Source: Fraxinus americana
Taxonomy: Eukaryota > Streptophyta > Magnoliopsida > Lamiales > Oleaceae
Direction of reading: 5' to 3'
NCBI GenBank assembly: GCA_035079005.1
Contig: CM068707.1
Location: forward strand, 38,945,817 to 39,009,816
DNA length: 64,000 nucleotides
The notes beneath the pieces were generated by a model. That model was not told the DNA's origin and did no database searches. It was given only the letters and a program-made list of their open reading frames with translations. The position numbers were made by a program, and so were the translations under genes. Position 1 is the first letter of the stretch; each line of letters opens with the position of its first letter. Shown piece after piece: positions 11,307-24,411 of this stretch.

Positions 11307-14300
11307 CTATCTGCGATGGTCTGAAGGCGGTGGTCTTCGATTTCCTCCCCTACCTAAAGCAGAGAATTGGTTACCTGATGGGCCAGGATGACCGTATCCT
11401 CGGCCAACACTAGGGTTAACTGGCGGGACCCAGCTACCACCTATATGGTTATAACTCCCACCCATGTAAGGTTGGTGGGCACCTAAATCGCTATATCCAC
11501 CCTGTTGATAAACATAAGGGCCTGGAGGAAATGGAGCTCGACCCATATCCGGGGCAGGATGTGAAGGGTAACCGCGTCCACCATTTTGTTGCCTACCCTG
11601 ACGGGTGTATCCATTTTGGGGATGATAATCCCGACCCTGAGGTCGGGTGTACTCATTGCGAGGATAACTATATCTATTATGAGCATTATGTGGAGGAGAA
11701 GCATAGGGTTGTCTATAAGACGTGGAGATTGAAGACCTGTGATGATCTCCAGCATTCCCAGGAGAATATCCTGAAGTACCTTGCACCATTTCGTCACGAG
11801 AGTACGGATTTTGGTGGTATGGACGATAGTGCCGGACATAAGCACTGGTATGAGACGGATGCGGCGCATATATTTGATCAGAATGACCGTTTCCATCTGC
11901 CCTTACCTGTAAACTATTAGCAACAAGTCGATGTGCAGCCTCTCCAAGATGCCGACCAGAAATGGCTCCATTGGTATTATGATTATGCCTGCAAAGAAAA
12001 TTCCTACATTGATCCATCCTTTCATATAATCTAAAGCACTGTGCAGAATCAAGTCTTTGATCTACCAACAGTTTTGAAAATTAAATCAACACACCTTCCA
12101 TTTTCCATGGGCCTCCTCCCAGAGTCCTCGTGCCAAAGAACAGGCTCTGGTTTTAGATCACCTATTGCCACAATCTGTATACAAAATGGAAGACAATTTA
12201 AGATGGACAACAGATTTATGAAGCTACACCTGAAAAATCATTTTAACGTAGCACGCAATGTAGCCAAACTAATCTTGTGCAACTGATTAAGTTTAAACCA
12301 GTACAAACATGAAAAGAAAAGGTGAAAAGAATAATATGGAGTTGGAAAGAGAAATTAAAGGTCAAAATATGAACCAGCTTTTTGCACAATTTCTGTATAC
12401 CTATCAGGCAAATTACACCATTTATGTATTATTGGTACCACCATGGAATCATGCGAACTCCAAAAGGCAAATGCTATATAAGAATTGTAAAATGTTTGGT
12501 GCCATTTTCTAGCTAGGTTATCACTCAAGGAATCAGTGTGTTGAGCACAAAACTCCATTAGCCATTGCAGAATTTCCAGTGCTCCAAGGCACAGGTAGAA
12601 GTTAAAAGAGAGAATAAGACAATTAGTTTGTTGACAAAGAATTAACTGTGACATGAAGGAAAGTGAATGTGTATTACCAGAACGAGCAGAAGGGGGAGGA
12701 AACTGTTTCATTGGGAATAATACATCTAAGTTGAATGTTAACTTCAGAATCTCTGTGTGTGTGTGTGTGTGTGTTTCTTAGTTCTTAAATTCCTCCTTTT
12801 GTGGACTGAGGTTTGTGTTCTCAATCTCAAAATAATAAAGGTTATTCAGGGGCATAATTATATCTCCTGATAACCATCTGAAACTTATCTGACGACAGCA
12901 GATTAATAATAGAATGAGATGGAAAATTCACCAGTGAGATTAGAATGTAAAACCAACCAAGGACAATGCAATCTGGCAATTTATTGTTAAAATATAGATT
13001 TCATGGTTGTTCTCTTCCACTCTACTTTGTCGAGGGTTCAGGACAATGTACTGTCGCACCATAAGAAAAATAACAACATAGTCTACAACAGCGACAACTT
13101 TCGTTTCAAGAAAGCAGGTGATAGCAATATTCTGAAGGGCGAAAATATGAAGTCAACAAGAGGTGCACAGACTTCCCATAGAAGCAAAGATACGAAACAA
13201 CTTTGTATGGAAATAGGGGTTAAAAACACTATTAGTCACTCAACTTACAAGGAAGTTTCATGTTAAACATGATATATTCCGAAGCGATCGCTGAAGTTGC
13301 TTTTTATATGTGTTTGATACAAGTTGAAATCCATTAATTTTGCAACAGACATAGAAAACCCAATGTAATTTAACTAAGTGACCAAACTGAAACATAAGGC
13401 AAACTTCAGTGAGAGTTTTGGAACAAAATAATGTTTGGTAAATAACACAATTTCGTTATGAGCAGAATGACTACATTTTTTGACCCAAAATCAAATATCA
13501 TCCTCCAGCTATAAGAATAATAATATTCGAAATTAATACTGAATCATCTTAAGTTACCTTCTCCGGAAAGATGACACCTGGGGGTGGTCGAGTAATATGC
13601 TTATGAGCATCTGGAAGCCTATATATTGCACATCTGAAAATGGTAATTAACAGTAAAGGTGAAGATAGAAACAGAAAAAAAAGAGCAGCTTCACGTCAAT
13701 GGCGATTTCAATTAATCCAAGGGAAGGTTTTCTTCCAAAGTCCAGATGCTTACACAACTTGATTATCCATAATGTCTTCCATCCCTTGAACAGGAGATCT
13801 GAAAATTGGAGGGCAAGGATCCCCAGCACAAAGGGAAATATAGCCATGCATCCCACCACTGCAGTAAATGAAGTAAAATCAGGGGAAAAAAAAAGGATTG
13901 AACTTAATGGGTCTCAAATTCATTTCAATAGCCATTTAGTTACAACTGCAAGAGGGGATTAGTTCAACATTTTCAACCTTGTGGCCAGCCATAGTGCATG
14001 CAGACAGGCAAGCACATGCACAAAAATGTTCCACTTACAGCTTCCAAATAGGACAGAACACAATTTGTGAGTTGAACCCACAATCAACTTGAGCAAGAGA
14101 AATTGATTCCCATTTTCCAACAATTCTTAATGAAAACTGAAAGATATATGCAAATGTAAACAACAATATTTTTGTACTAGTAACATCCCAAAATGTTTCA
14201 GTTTCTGTTATATATATATATTTACTTAATCTTCACCTTGTTTTATCATGTTCCCTACTTTATTAAACATTCTTAAATGTCAAATTTAGGGTAAGTGGTA

Positions 14301-17300
14301 TACATGCACCTGAAATTAATTCTTCCATACTATAACTATTGAGTAGGGCATGTTAGAGAAGGCTGTGTGCATTGGCACTTCTGTATTCCAACAAATTGAA
14401 TACAAGTTCAAAGCCAACCAAATATCTGAACAGAGTTACTCTGCAGTACAACTACATGCCCATGTGGAAAGAAGGGAACAAAGCTCTTATGATGATATGC
14501 TTCTACAAAATGAGAAAAGGGCAATAGTAAAATTTCTTTCAAATTAGGTAATTTTGAAAAAAAAAAAAATTCCACTATGCTCATAAAGTTGTAAGAAGGC
14601 TCTAGTATAGATAGATAGAAGGGTCACCTTATCTCACTTTGAGCTACAGAATATGAGAATAGGTCATCACTACATTTTCTTATCAATTTGGTAATTTAGG
14701 CCTTCTTTTGTATACATTATGTTTTTCATTCTCATTCTTCTACTCATTTTCAACCACACATTCTATAATAAAATAATATTTATCACATCAATAACTTTTC
14801 CTTCATTTTTAACTACACATTCTCCATCAATCTACTATTCAATAATACATTCTTTCAAAAGAATGTGTCCCAAACACACACTTAAGAAAATTTTCCACTA
14901 CCCATATAAATGTATAATCAGATCAGCTTATTAAGAATCGATTTATTTTCTTTGAATCCTGTTTTTTTATTTTATTTAGGTTTTTTTTTTTTTTTTTGGG
15001 GCTATCCAAGAGCTCTCTCTCTCAATCTGCAAATGACTGTCTTTATGAAGAGTGCTCACATAAGAGAGAAAGATACATGCCCAGTTGAGATGTGATATGA
15101 TTGCATCACGATGTCTAAGGACACGATCTATGTACCATTAAATGAAGTTAGATACTAACCATGTATGCTACACCAAGATATGACCTTGAATTAATATAAA
15201 TGTGAGACACCACTTTGACAGCATAGATCATAGATTTTCAATAAATGTAAATTTGGCAACACAAACCTGGCTCCTGGATCTAGCCGCTCCTTAGTCCCAG
15301 CTCGTTCTATATCTGTCAGCTGCTTACAGCGATCCTCAAGAGAGAATATATATGGAGAGAGAGTGTGAGATGATGATACAAAAAGCATGTCAGACATCAT
15401 GCTGTTTCTCCGTGCTTCCTCTTCCTGAAGAAATTAAACAAAATAAACATCCTGCACAATAACCTAGAACTTAAATTTTGATGGCAGCAAAAATCTTTAC
15501 CGTGAGTGTATGCTCAATCTTAGCGACCTCGGCAAGTAGACGGTCTTCATCGATGAAAGGCAGTTTGGCAATGCCCTAGAAGTCGAAGATTATAAAGAAG
15601 TATAACAAAGCATTCATAAAATCATTGTTCAAGCAAACACAATACAGTACCTGCCAAGAGTACCGTTTACCATTCATGTCCACTTCAAAATCTGGAGGAA
15701 CAAAAAGGCAGCAACCAAAAGCGATTGTAATTTATATCTTGCTCATTAAGAACAACAGTAACAAATCACTATTCAAATAAATGAGGTCATCAACATTAAT
15801 CTTTTTTTGCCACTTGATTCAGTTCATAGTTCATCGCACAACGTCTACTGGAAAATCCAACGAAAACAAACCGTTATTCTAATTTCTAATCTTATACATT
15901 CTATTGGCACATTCATTTTAACGTATTCATTTTCACTACATCCTCTGTGCGGTCATATAAAAAAATTGCATTTAATAATACCTGTGGGATAAAAATCAAG
16001 AATAGGTGAGTTTGGATCTGTCATCAATTTCCTGTATTGCTCAGGTAGAGCATGGGCACTGCAAATAAACTCAGTTAGAGCCTTCAACGGTCATAATTGT
16101 AATTATAATAAAGAATAAAAAGAGAACCAGTCAAACCTTGCAGCTGGGAAAACACCCAGCAATTGATTGAATGGTTTAAATGGAGACCCTAATTCAAAGC
16201 TTATGTTCAACTGTCCAAGATCTTTAAGGTCTGAAGCAAAAGGCGCATAATGGTAAGGATAAAACCTGCAAGAATATAGATGATGCCGTCAAACTAGTAT
16301 CATCAGCGAGGAGTGCAGACGACATGTTTTGATGTAATACTGTGGAAGGGGCAAGAAGAGGGAATTAAAGAAAAAAATATCTAACATTCCAAATAGAGTT
16401 TTAAACTTTGAATCAATATACAAATTTCAAGCTTGAGCATGATGGTACTTAATCTGCACGTGATCACCATGCATGCAAGCCATGTTAAAATCATGAAACT
16501 AAGGGCCCATTGGCAGGGTTTTTGAAAAGTCAAAAACTGCTTCTGAGACTGAGAAGCTTCTTTTGGGCGGGGCATGTTTAGATAATTTTTTGGAAATGCT
16601 TTATATGGTTAGAAGAGCTTATGAAGAAAGCTGGTCCAAGGTGACCTTATCATAAGTTCTTCTACAAAAGAGCAGAAGCCTGCCAAACCGACCCTAAGTG
16701 TCGCAGGACCTAGGCTATAATGATGACAGTTAAAAATTGGAATGACCAACATCATCCTTAAATTGAAAATCGAAAATCAAAAGCCACATGATTTTCCTCG
16801 AGAATGCATACACATAGAATATATGGAATCTAGGTGTTGAAGCTCAAGCCTTTTTACAGAGTCAGGAATGGCAGGATAACCTGGATAAAAGACAAACTTA
16901 GAAAGCAGCTACTATGTTTTTAGACTATTTGAAGGCAACTGGAGTAGAGGAGATTTTGAAGGAGTCAATTCTCAAATAAGGCTTCCAGAGGTTTTGTAAA
17001 GCAGTGGGTTATATAGGCATTGACATCATATCTTCAATGAGATTTTGATTTCATCAGAAGAGTTAATACGTGCAGAGGCAAAAAATGAGAGTATAAATCA
17101 AAAACAAAACTAAAAATCGAAGTACATTTTTTTCTCATTTAAAACATAAAAGAAAGGACATGTCACCAAAGAAGAAAGAAAAAAGGTTACCATTGCCAGG
17201 AACAAACCCCTTCATAATAGTAATGCATAACCCAACATAACCCTTCTGTGTATTTCAGTACCTATAAAAATATCAAATATCAGGTGAATCATTATTGTTA

Positions 17301-20300
17301 AAAACCTTTAATCAGTTTCAGGTAGACGAACAAATATACGATTTCAACAAAAAGAAGAGCTACACATAATAAGTCATGTCTATTGAACTCAAAAGTTACT
17401 GAATTTACTTCAGAATACCTGCTCTCAGTCAAATTCTACCTACAGAGCTGAGGCTCGTACCTCTTTCGATGAATGAGTAGGAAGCCAAGCATATCTCAAA
17501 AATTCCATTTTTCAAGGTGGATGCTTAAATAAGATATGAGCAAGGTAAATCTAACATGAACAGCCAAAAATCTAAATGACACCTAATCTTGATTTCTTGA
17601 ACCCAGCAACTGATAATATTCTAAAATGGAGCCAATTCCTGATTTTTCATGCTTTAACAGTACAAACAACATCAAGTTGAAAAACTTACAACATCTCTTC
17701 GTACTGCTTCAAGTTCCTCAGGAGTTTTTGCGGAGAATTTGTCTTCATAATACCTTTCTTTCCATCCTGGTTCTCCCAATTTGACCTAGAAAAGGCACAT
17801 CAGCTAAATAAATACCAAAAGCAAACACCTTGTCGGCGTTACAAACATCCAAATTTATGTCTTAAATTCCATGACAAATTGATCAGTGAAGATAAACATC
17901 ATGATCTTGATGTGATCCGGGAATTTAAGCAAATTAATTTTGGCATACGGTATGGAAATTTTTATTATTAAGAAGCCTCCCAAATAATCAAATAAACTCA
18001 TTCACTGTTACATAATCAGCTGGACTATGTTCCTTTTCATGGTTTACTCAAAGATAACGTGTTCATTCAGTATTTTGCAGTGTCATGATATTAAGTTAAA
18101 AGATCTACTTTTTCCGGGAGACGTTTTGATAAATTCAAATTTGTTAGATCCATATACAGCGTCTCTACTGAGCACTTACAGCAGATCGATATTTCCCATT
18201 CACAAACATCATAAGAAATCAAGTTGGCATCACAACTGGTAGGTTGGGCATTTGTGAACAAACTATACTACATGCTAACAGTTGGAATTTTACATGCACG
18301 GACACAGACAATAAAAAAAGGACAAACATGCACATCCACCCACAAGTACATAAACTGCAGTGTCACCACTGATTGTTCACAGTCTATATCTTCTACATTG
18401 GTCCTCCTTACAAAATATAATTTGTAATAATTGAGAACTTATATAAAGTTGAAAGGAGAAAGTTCAATGAAGTTTAAACCTTGTCTTCCTCTCGATTATC
18501 TGAACTAAATGCATCAGACTTTTCACGAAGTAACTCCTTAAGCTTCACTTTCAGTTCTTCTTTGTTTTCACGTGCCTGAATAGAAAAATATATAAGAAAC
18601 TGCTTTAACTGGATTTTGATGATAATGGTAACTGATGCATAATTTTTTAGCCCCTATTTGGTAGAAATTAAAATCCAAATTTTAATCTAACACAAAGTCA
18701 ACAACTAATTTTAACCACACATTTTATGAGACCCACAACTTTTCAACCACACATTTCATCAATTTTTATCAAAATCTACTAAATATCTTATTTTAATCCC
18801 CCCCACCAAACAAGGGCTTAATATGAAGACAACAGTGATCCTAGTAGTAAATGTACCCCAAGTCCCTACAGGCAAACCTCATACCAATAAATTTGGCCAA
18901 TAGATGATAATCCTAAAGAATGATGGAGTAAGAATTACATTAAAGTGCCTCTCCCGAAGCAGGAAAACATACTTCAATTTCAAGACTATTCTCAGCTTCA
19001 ACAATGGCAGAGCCTATAGTTGCCCCTGAATCTACACGTGCTGTTTTCTGAGCACGGGCATAGGTTTGTTTACTATCAAATTTTCCAGCTTGCTTGTGCT
19101 GAACTTCAAGGGTGGAAGGACTTGAGGTAGCTCGCAGTTGATCATGTCCAAGAGAAGTTGAAGAACCTTTTTGATAGGGTGAAGGTGAAGGACCAGAAGC
19201 TAGACGAGAACCATGGAAACGAGCAACTGGAACTAAAGATTGAGGTTTAACTTGAGGATCGGTATCATCTCCTCTTTTTGAATGAGATTCACGCTTAATT
19301 CTTTCAGCTTGTCTCTGAAAAGAAGAGCAGGATCATATAACAATTATTTTAGGTTCATTCAACTAAATATCACTTGCTAATAGTCTACAAAAAAATGAGA
19401 TATATATGATAAGCACATTAATTATAAATCAAGGCAGCAAATTCCCTCAATCCACTTGAAAATATTTAGAATCATCGTCAAAATGATTGTTAAATAGATA
19501 AAAACTGGTGTAGCTATCGTTCTGTGTCAAATTTTACATCCAACAAGAAAAGGCAAGGTAGGTACTTTTGCAGTTCTGCATGAGCTAACAATCTTCTTAT
19601 CGAGTGAAAGGTAAGAAAACAAAAGTGTTACTCAACAAATCACAGTTATGAAAACTTCGTAAATTCCTGCGAGGGCTTTCTGCTTTTCCCATTAAGAAAG
19701 AAGGGAATCATTTGGTCAATGGAAATAAACTGCAATAAATGTAGAGATATGCACATAGGAAGGAATGTTACTGTCACAAGATTTATATGCTTATGTCCAT
19801 ATGGCAGCAATATAATTCAACAATGCACAATAAGAAGATATTCATCTACATGTTACTGTATGCATATCAACAAGGCAGTGCCTCTTGTCACTGCTATTTT
19901 ATTTGTTCACACTTGTAGGTCACTTGTATTTCATGTTAAAAGATACAGTAAAATTTGGAACAATGGGACAATAACATTAAGAGCTTCTTTAACAGTGATC
20001 CTTGCTAAACAGAGGTCATCGTCGACACACGAGCAGTAAAAGAAGTAAATAAAGCACTTCACTAATAAAAAGTTGAAGAGAGGGAGAAAAGGTGGGATTG
20101 TGATATAATCAACCTGATGCAATCTAGCCCTTTTCTGAAATATTTTGTCTTCAAATGATCCCACAGCTTGAATGAAGTGCTCCACCCTGCTTAGGTTCGG
20201 CTGCAAAACAATGGAGAAGCAGCGCACACAATATAAGAACAAGCCTGCAAACTACTCAGACTGAAGTAAAAACAAAGGTGGGTAACATGACTGCATAGAC

Positions 20301-23300
20301 AAATTATAACATACCTTGCATCCATCTGTCAAATACCCACCCATAACCCTGAGTTCCTTCTTATAAACAGCCATCAACAAGTTAATTGCACCCTAAATGT
20401 AAAAAGAGTACAAACACAAAGAATTAACAATGAAAATAAAGGCAAGGGAAACATAAATAATGCAGTGTCATATACTAACGAAATACACTATTTTCAATGC
20501 AAGGCTTTCTGTAAATACCATGCATAAAACTTCGAGATCATCCGTAATACTGATTTTAATAGACAATTTAGAATTTTACCCCAGTTAAAATTCAGCAAAT
20601 TCAACTTCCTCCTTTCTCTGTGAACCCACATCCACTCCCTATTAGTTTTTCAGCATAAACTTCATTCACCACATTCAGCCAAAATTTCATCCTCATCAAT
20701 TCTACTTGTTAGTATTAAATTCTATTTTCAACAATACTTCACAAAGACAGCTTGCCTTATTAAATTTCAGCAGCGTGCTCATCATTTGCTACGTCGTTGC
20801 TTTCTTCCAATATTATAGCTTTTACCATTTAAAGCTTCATTTTGTAGAATTAATGATCATTAGATATTGGAAATAAAACACATAAATAGAAGCAGGAAAA
20901 ACTCGGGACTTTAATGTTCTGTAATGGCAATCCTGATATCTTATTTATATTGTTTAGTAAGCATGCACATGTAATTTTAAATTGACTTTGGAGTCAAAGG
21001 TTGCAGTAGACTGCAGTCACAAAATTACACTATCAAATAACCAAAATAAAAGAGAAACTCTAAAACACACCTCACGAATCTCCAGAGTAGGCATATGTGG
21101 CAAAAAGTCATTGCCAACAAAGAAACAAATGAATATGAAATCATCAATAATACACTCTAAATCAATCTGAAATGGAATATTAGGAATCCTCATCTCATAT
21201 TCTATATATTCTCGAAGAGTCCAAATGTTGAGGAACTGCAAAATGAGCACAAATTAGCTTAAGAAGAGTTTATGCATAAAAGCTAATTTCAATTATGCTT
21301 CTTTGTACGCATATGAAGCTAACCTGGTATGGTTTTTTAGGCACGACATCTTCATCACCTTTTTCATCAAACTCCCCAGCCTTTCGTTTTGCTTTTCCTT
21401 CACAATCTGAAGCAAAGTGACCCATTTGACCACATAGAAAACATTTATCTTGTTGCCCAGGAGTAAATACAACCTGTGATGTAAATTTTAAAGAAAACAA
21501 ACATTATTGGGATGAAAGTACATAATTGACCTACTGATACTTACTGCACAAGCACTGCTACACATTGCAAGACAACATTAAGCGCAACCATCTCCATTAG
21601 TGCCACTTTTCAACAGAGCATAATTGTTTAATTCAGACTACAGAATTAATGTGCCTTAAAAGTAAACAAAAAAAATTTAAGTACTGAGTTACAGTTGCCT
21701 TTTAATGAAGAGTATGGCATGTACCTCTCTAAGTATTGAGAAATGAACTTCATGGGTGGCCAAGGCCAACATGATCAAATCAGCATCCTGTCATGTTGCA
21801 ATAGATAACTGTCAACATTTGGAAGAGCATGAGAGAGAAAATTAACAGTTGTTAACAAGGACACTTACTAAACCATACAGACAATGGTGGGTATTTGGAT
21901 CATAACCAGGAAGATTCCTTTGAAGGCGAATGTATGACATGATTTTATGTTCCCCTTCACCAGGAACATTCGCATCAGAAAGTATAACCTTCAAGGAAGA
22001 AGAAGAATTTTTTTAATGAAATTTAATGAACTAAACATTGATGCAGTAGCTCTACATTGTTAGAGATGCTATAGGCAATTTCACTCGTGCCTCGAACTAA
22101 AAGACAATAACCAAAATAATTTGGAATAACAGCTGTTGGAATGAGTTGAAAGGAATAGCACCTTAATATTTTTCCACCCAGGATCATTGTTTAGTCTAAG
22201 ATGGATGTAATATTGCAGAGCAATAGATAGAACAGCCATAAATGGTGTTCCGGGTGTAATGACGTTGGAATCAAAAACTTGCGATTCCTGTTTGGGTGGA
22301 AGATTCCTGCCTTCTCTTTCAAACTCCGCACGTAACCTTTCCTCTTCAGCTGCCTGCAAAAAAATATTCCATGTGAGACTACCCTATACGTCTTGTGACA
22401 GCCATTTTAATTCTGTCAATAGGAAATACATAAGAGGGCTGCATACTGATTCTGCTGCATCTTTGGCTGCCCTGAATCGCCTTGACCGTTGTTGATTCAT
22501 CTTAGCCCTTGGTGCAACGCCATCTGCCATGCAATTCGAGTTTGATATTAGTGCACAAATCAGTATCTACTTGCATTTTGAAGTTATGACTAGGACAATT
22601 TAATCTTTTACCCACCAATAGCCATGAATAGCAGTTTTCGTGGCCGAACCATCACGAAAAGCCTATCTATATAGTCAAACATGCACTGAAACACCTCATC
22701 AAAAGTGGTTGGTGATGGCTGCATGAGAAAATAAGGATAACTTTATATACGTCTAACAAGAGAACAATGAATCAATTACATAAAGTACTACTACAACTTA
22801 CATATAATAAACTTCAAGAATCAGTTGTCAAATCACATCAAATCAAACAATCCTCCAAAAAAATCATTTTTCAGTTGAAAAAAATCTTTGCCAAAAAGCT
22901 TTTTGTGTAAGAAGGTGTTTCTAAATTTTTAACCATTTCTTACAATGCGATGTGATTACATTTGAAATAGATTTCAATTCAAGAAATGAATCTCTTCTTG
23001 TAAACTATGATTTTGAAGATTAGGGAACATAAAAGTAATACGCTTAAGCCAATACACCCAAAATTGGTAAATTTAAACAACAAAAATTCAGCAGCCGTCG
23101 CAGTTCCTGAAGCCTATTGTAAAAGATGGATGTCCCAAATCAGCAGAACGTTCACACGCAAGGATTGTTAGATGCAAGTGCATATAATGTTATAAACTGG
23201 TAATGGAAGTAAGTGGGCATCCTCAAATTCTCAAGATAAATGACAGTAAGAAACAAAGAAACTATTGTCATGGTACCAAATACATCTGGTAGTTACAAGG

Positions 23301-24411
23301 AAATTGCATGCCCATGTAGTGATGGAGGGAAATTTAAAGCAGACCAAGATAATAATATTGGCCACCATTTTTTCAAAAACTCAGGCCCGTTCTCTTTACC
23401 ATTTTCAAACCGTTTTCTGTTTTCGATTTTCCAAATCAGTGAAAAACGCGTTCTCTTTCCCATTTTCGAAAACGCGTTTTTGAAAACAAGTTAAAAATTA
23501 TAATCAAGTCAAAATTTTCAAAGCACATTTGGGGTGTTCAAAATAATTTTTCAAAATGCCAAAAAGAACACATTTTCAACAATCTCAAAATGGACACTCA
23601 AAACACAAAATTTAAAATGAATTCAAAACACGAAACTGAAAGTCTGAAACACAAAGAGAACAACCCCTCATTTTTTCAAAACTCATTTCCAACCAAACAT
23701 TCTCCCCTAAATAAATACATGTAAAACGAAAAATTTTCCTTACCGACACATTCTTCAAAAAAAATCATTATTTCAAAACTCATTTTCCCCCAAAATTTCA
23801 TTAAAATGGAGCCCAAACAAGGGCTAAATAAACAAATCATGTACTAATCAAGTATTCCTAATCGTTCTACAACAATTCACAGTTCTATAAATACCAGCTC
23901 TGATGGTATTCAACTAACAACCATCATTTTTTTTTCTTTTTATGATGCATAACTTACAACAATAAGCTACTTTTCAAAATTTAAACATGCAAAAGACCTG
24001 AAGCACAATAATTGAACTTCTATTCAATCTCAGGATTTCCGAATCAACTGAATCCCAAATTCTAAGTTCCATTTCCACAGCTACTGGTTTCCCGCAATAA
24101 CAGAATAGGCAGACAGTTAAATCTCGAAATAAAGATAAGTCAAATTCATTAAAAAAAAAAAAATCACAGAAAACCATAATATCAGAAATTCACAAAAAAA
24201 AACTTACGCGGTCTTCAGGGTGAAAGCAGGGGTGAATAATTCCATTCATATCCAGATACAAATTATCATACTCAATATTGTTCGGATTCGGTTTACTCGT
24301 ATCCAGCGGGATCTTAACGCCTTCAATAACCACCGGCTCTTCCTCTATCGCATCCACAATCACCATAGGATACTTCTCCGCCAGCCACCGGTAAAACGCT
24401 GGAACTCCCAT
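11307..24411 (-). CDS. XRN2/XRN3-type nuclear 5'-3' exoribonuclease (22 exons)
   Basis: Exons in transcript order: 24411-24208, 22718-22616, 22523-22447, 22353-22162, 21988-21869, 21787-21725, 21473-21324, 21235-21071, 20392-20315, 20200-20114, 19314-18973, 18575-18480, 17785-17690, 17261-17191, 16265-16137, 16058-15982, 15691-15651, 15575-15501, 15424-15267, 13633-13558, 12174-12095, 11988-11307. They join in one frame of 1054 codons (1053 aa; plant XRN2/3 are about 1010-1020). The N-terminus MGVPAFYRWLAEKYP, NVPGEGEH (199-206), DADL (233-236) and the FFVGND block ending at Asp346 are the conserved XRN catalytic region. A CCHC knuckle (Cys264 to Cys277) is followed by KAKRK...PKK, a likely bipartite nuclear signal that separates XRN2/3 from cytoplasmic XRN4. 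The C-terminus is a Gly/Tyr/Pro/Arg-rich low-complexity tail. Plant XRN3 degrades uncapped nuclear RNAs, trims rRNA precursors and supports transcription termination (family knowledge). The XRN3 choice rests on microsynteny. Confidence 0.92.
12751..12774. repeat. (GT)n microsatellite in exoribonuclease intron
   Basis: About ten uninterrupted GT dinucleotides in the intron between exons 20 and 21. Confidence 0.9.
14699..14881. mobile_element. Tourist-like MITE in exoribonuclease intron 19
   Basis: A 183-bp element flanked by TTA on both sides (14696-14698 and 14882-14884). It has the recurrent internal phrase of this window's main MITE family (TCAACCACACATTCT then TTCATTTTTAACTACACATT) and ends with a degraded CCAAACACACAC terminus. 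A 3-bp TTA/TAA duplication is the mark of the PIF/Harbinger superfamily. Confidence 0.7.
16503..16694. mobile_element. Tourist-like MITE in exoribonuclease intron 14
   Basis: A 192-bp element with ends GGGCCCATTGGCAGG and CCTGCCAAACCGACCC (inverted), flanked by TAA at 16500-16502 and 16695-16697. The interior differs from the other MITEs here, so it is a separate family. Confidence 0.75.
18650..18817. mobile_element. Tourist-like MITE in exoribonuclease intron 11
   Basis: A 168-bp element with ends GCCCCTATTTGGTAG and CCACCAAACAAGGGC (inverted), flanked by TTA at 18647-18649 and 18818-18820. It encodes nothing. Confidence 0.8.
23384..23667. mobile_element. Non-autonomous inverted-repeat element in exoribonuclease intron 1
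   Basis: A 284-bp element with ends GGCCCGTTCTCTTT and AAAGAGAACAACCCC, flanked by TCA at 23381-23383 and 23668-23670. It carries the internal palindrome CGAAAACGCG. The reverse complement of its right half is closely similar to 27231-27345, and its left half resembles 29750-29925, so it is a short relative of that larger structure. Confidence 0.65.

Noticed and set aside
11483..11920. Overlapping frames of 129 and 137 codons within the last exoribonuclease exon
   Set aside because: They are other-frame readings of a confirmed exon whose low-complexity composition keeps stops rare.
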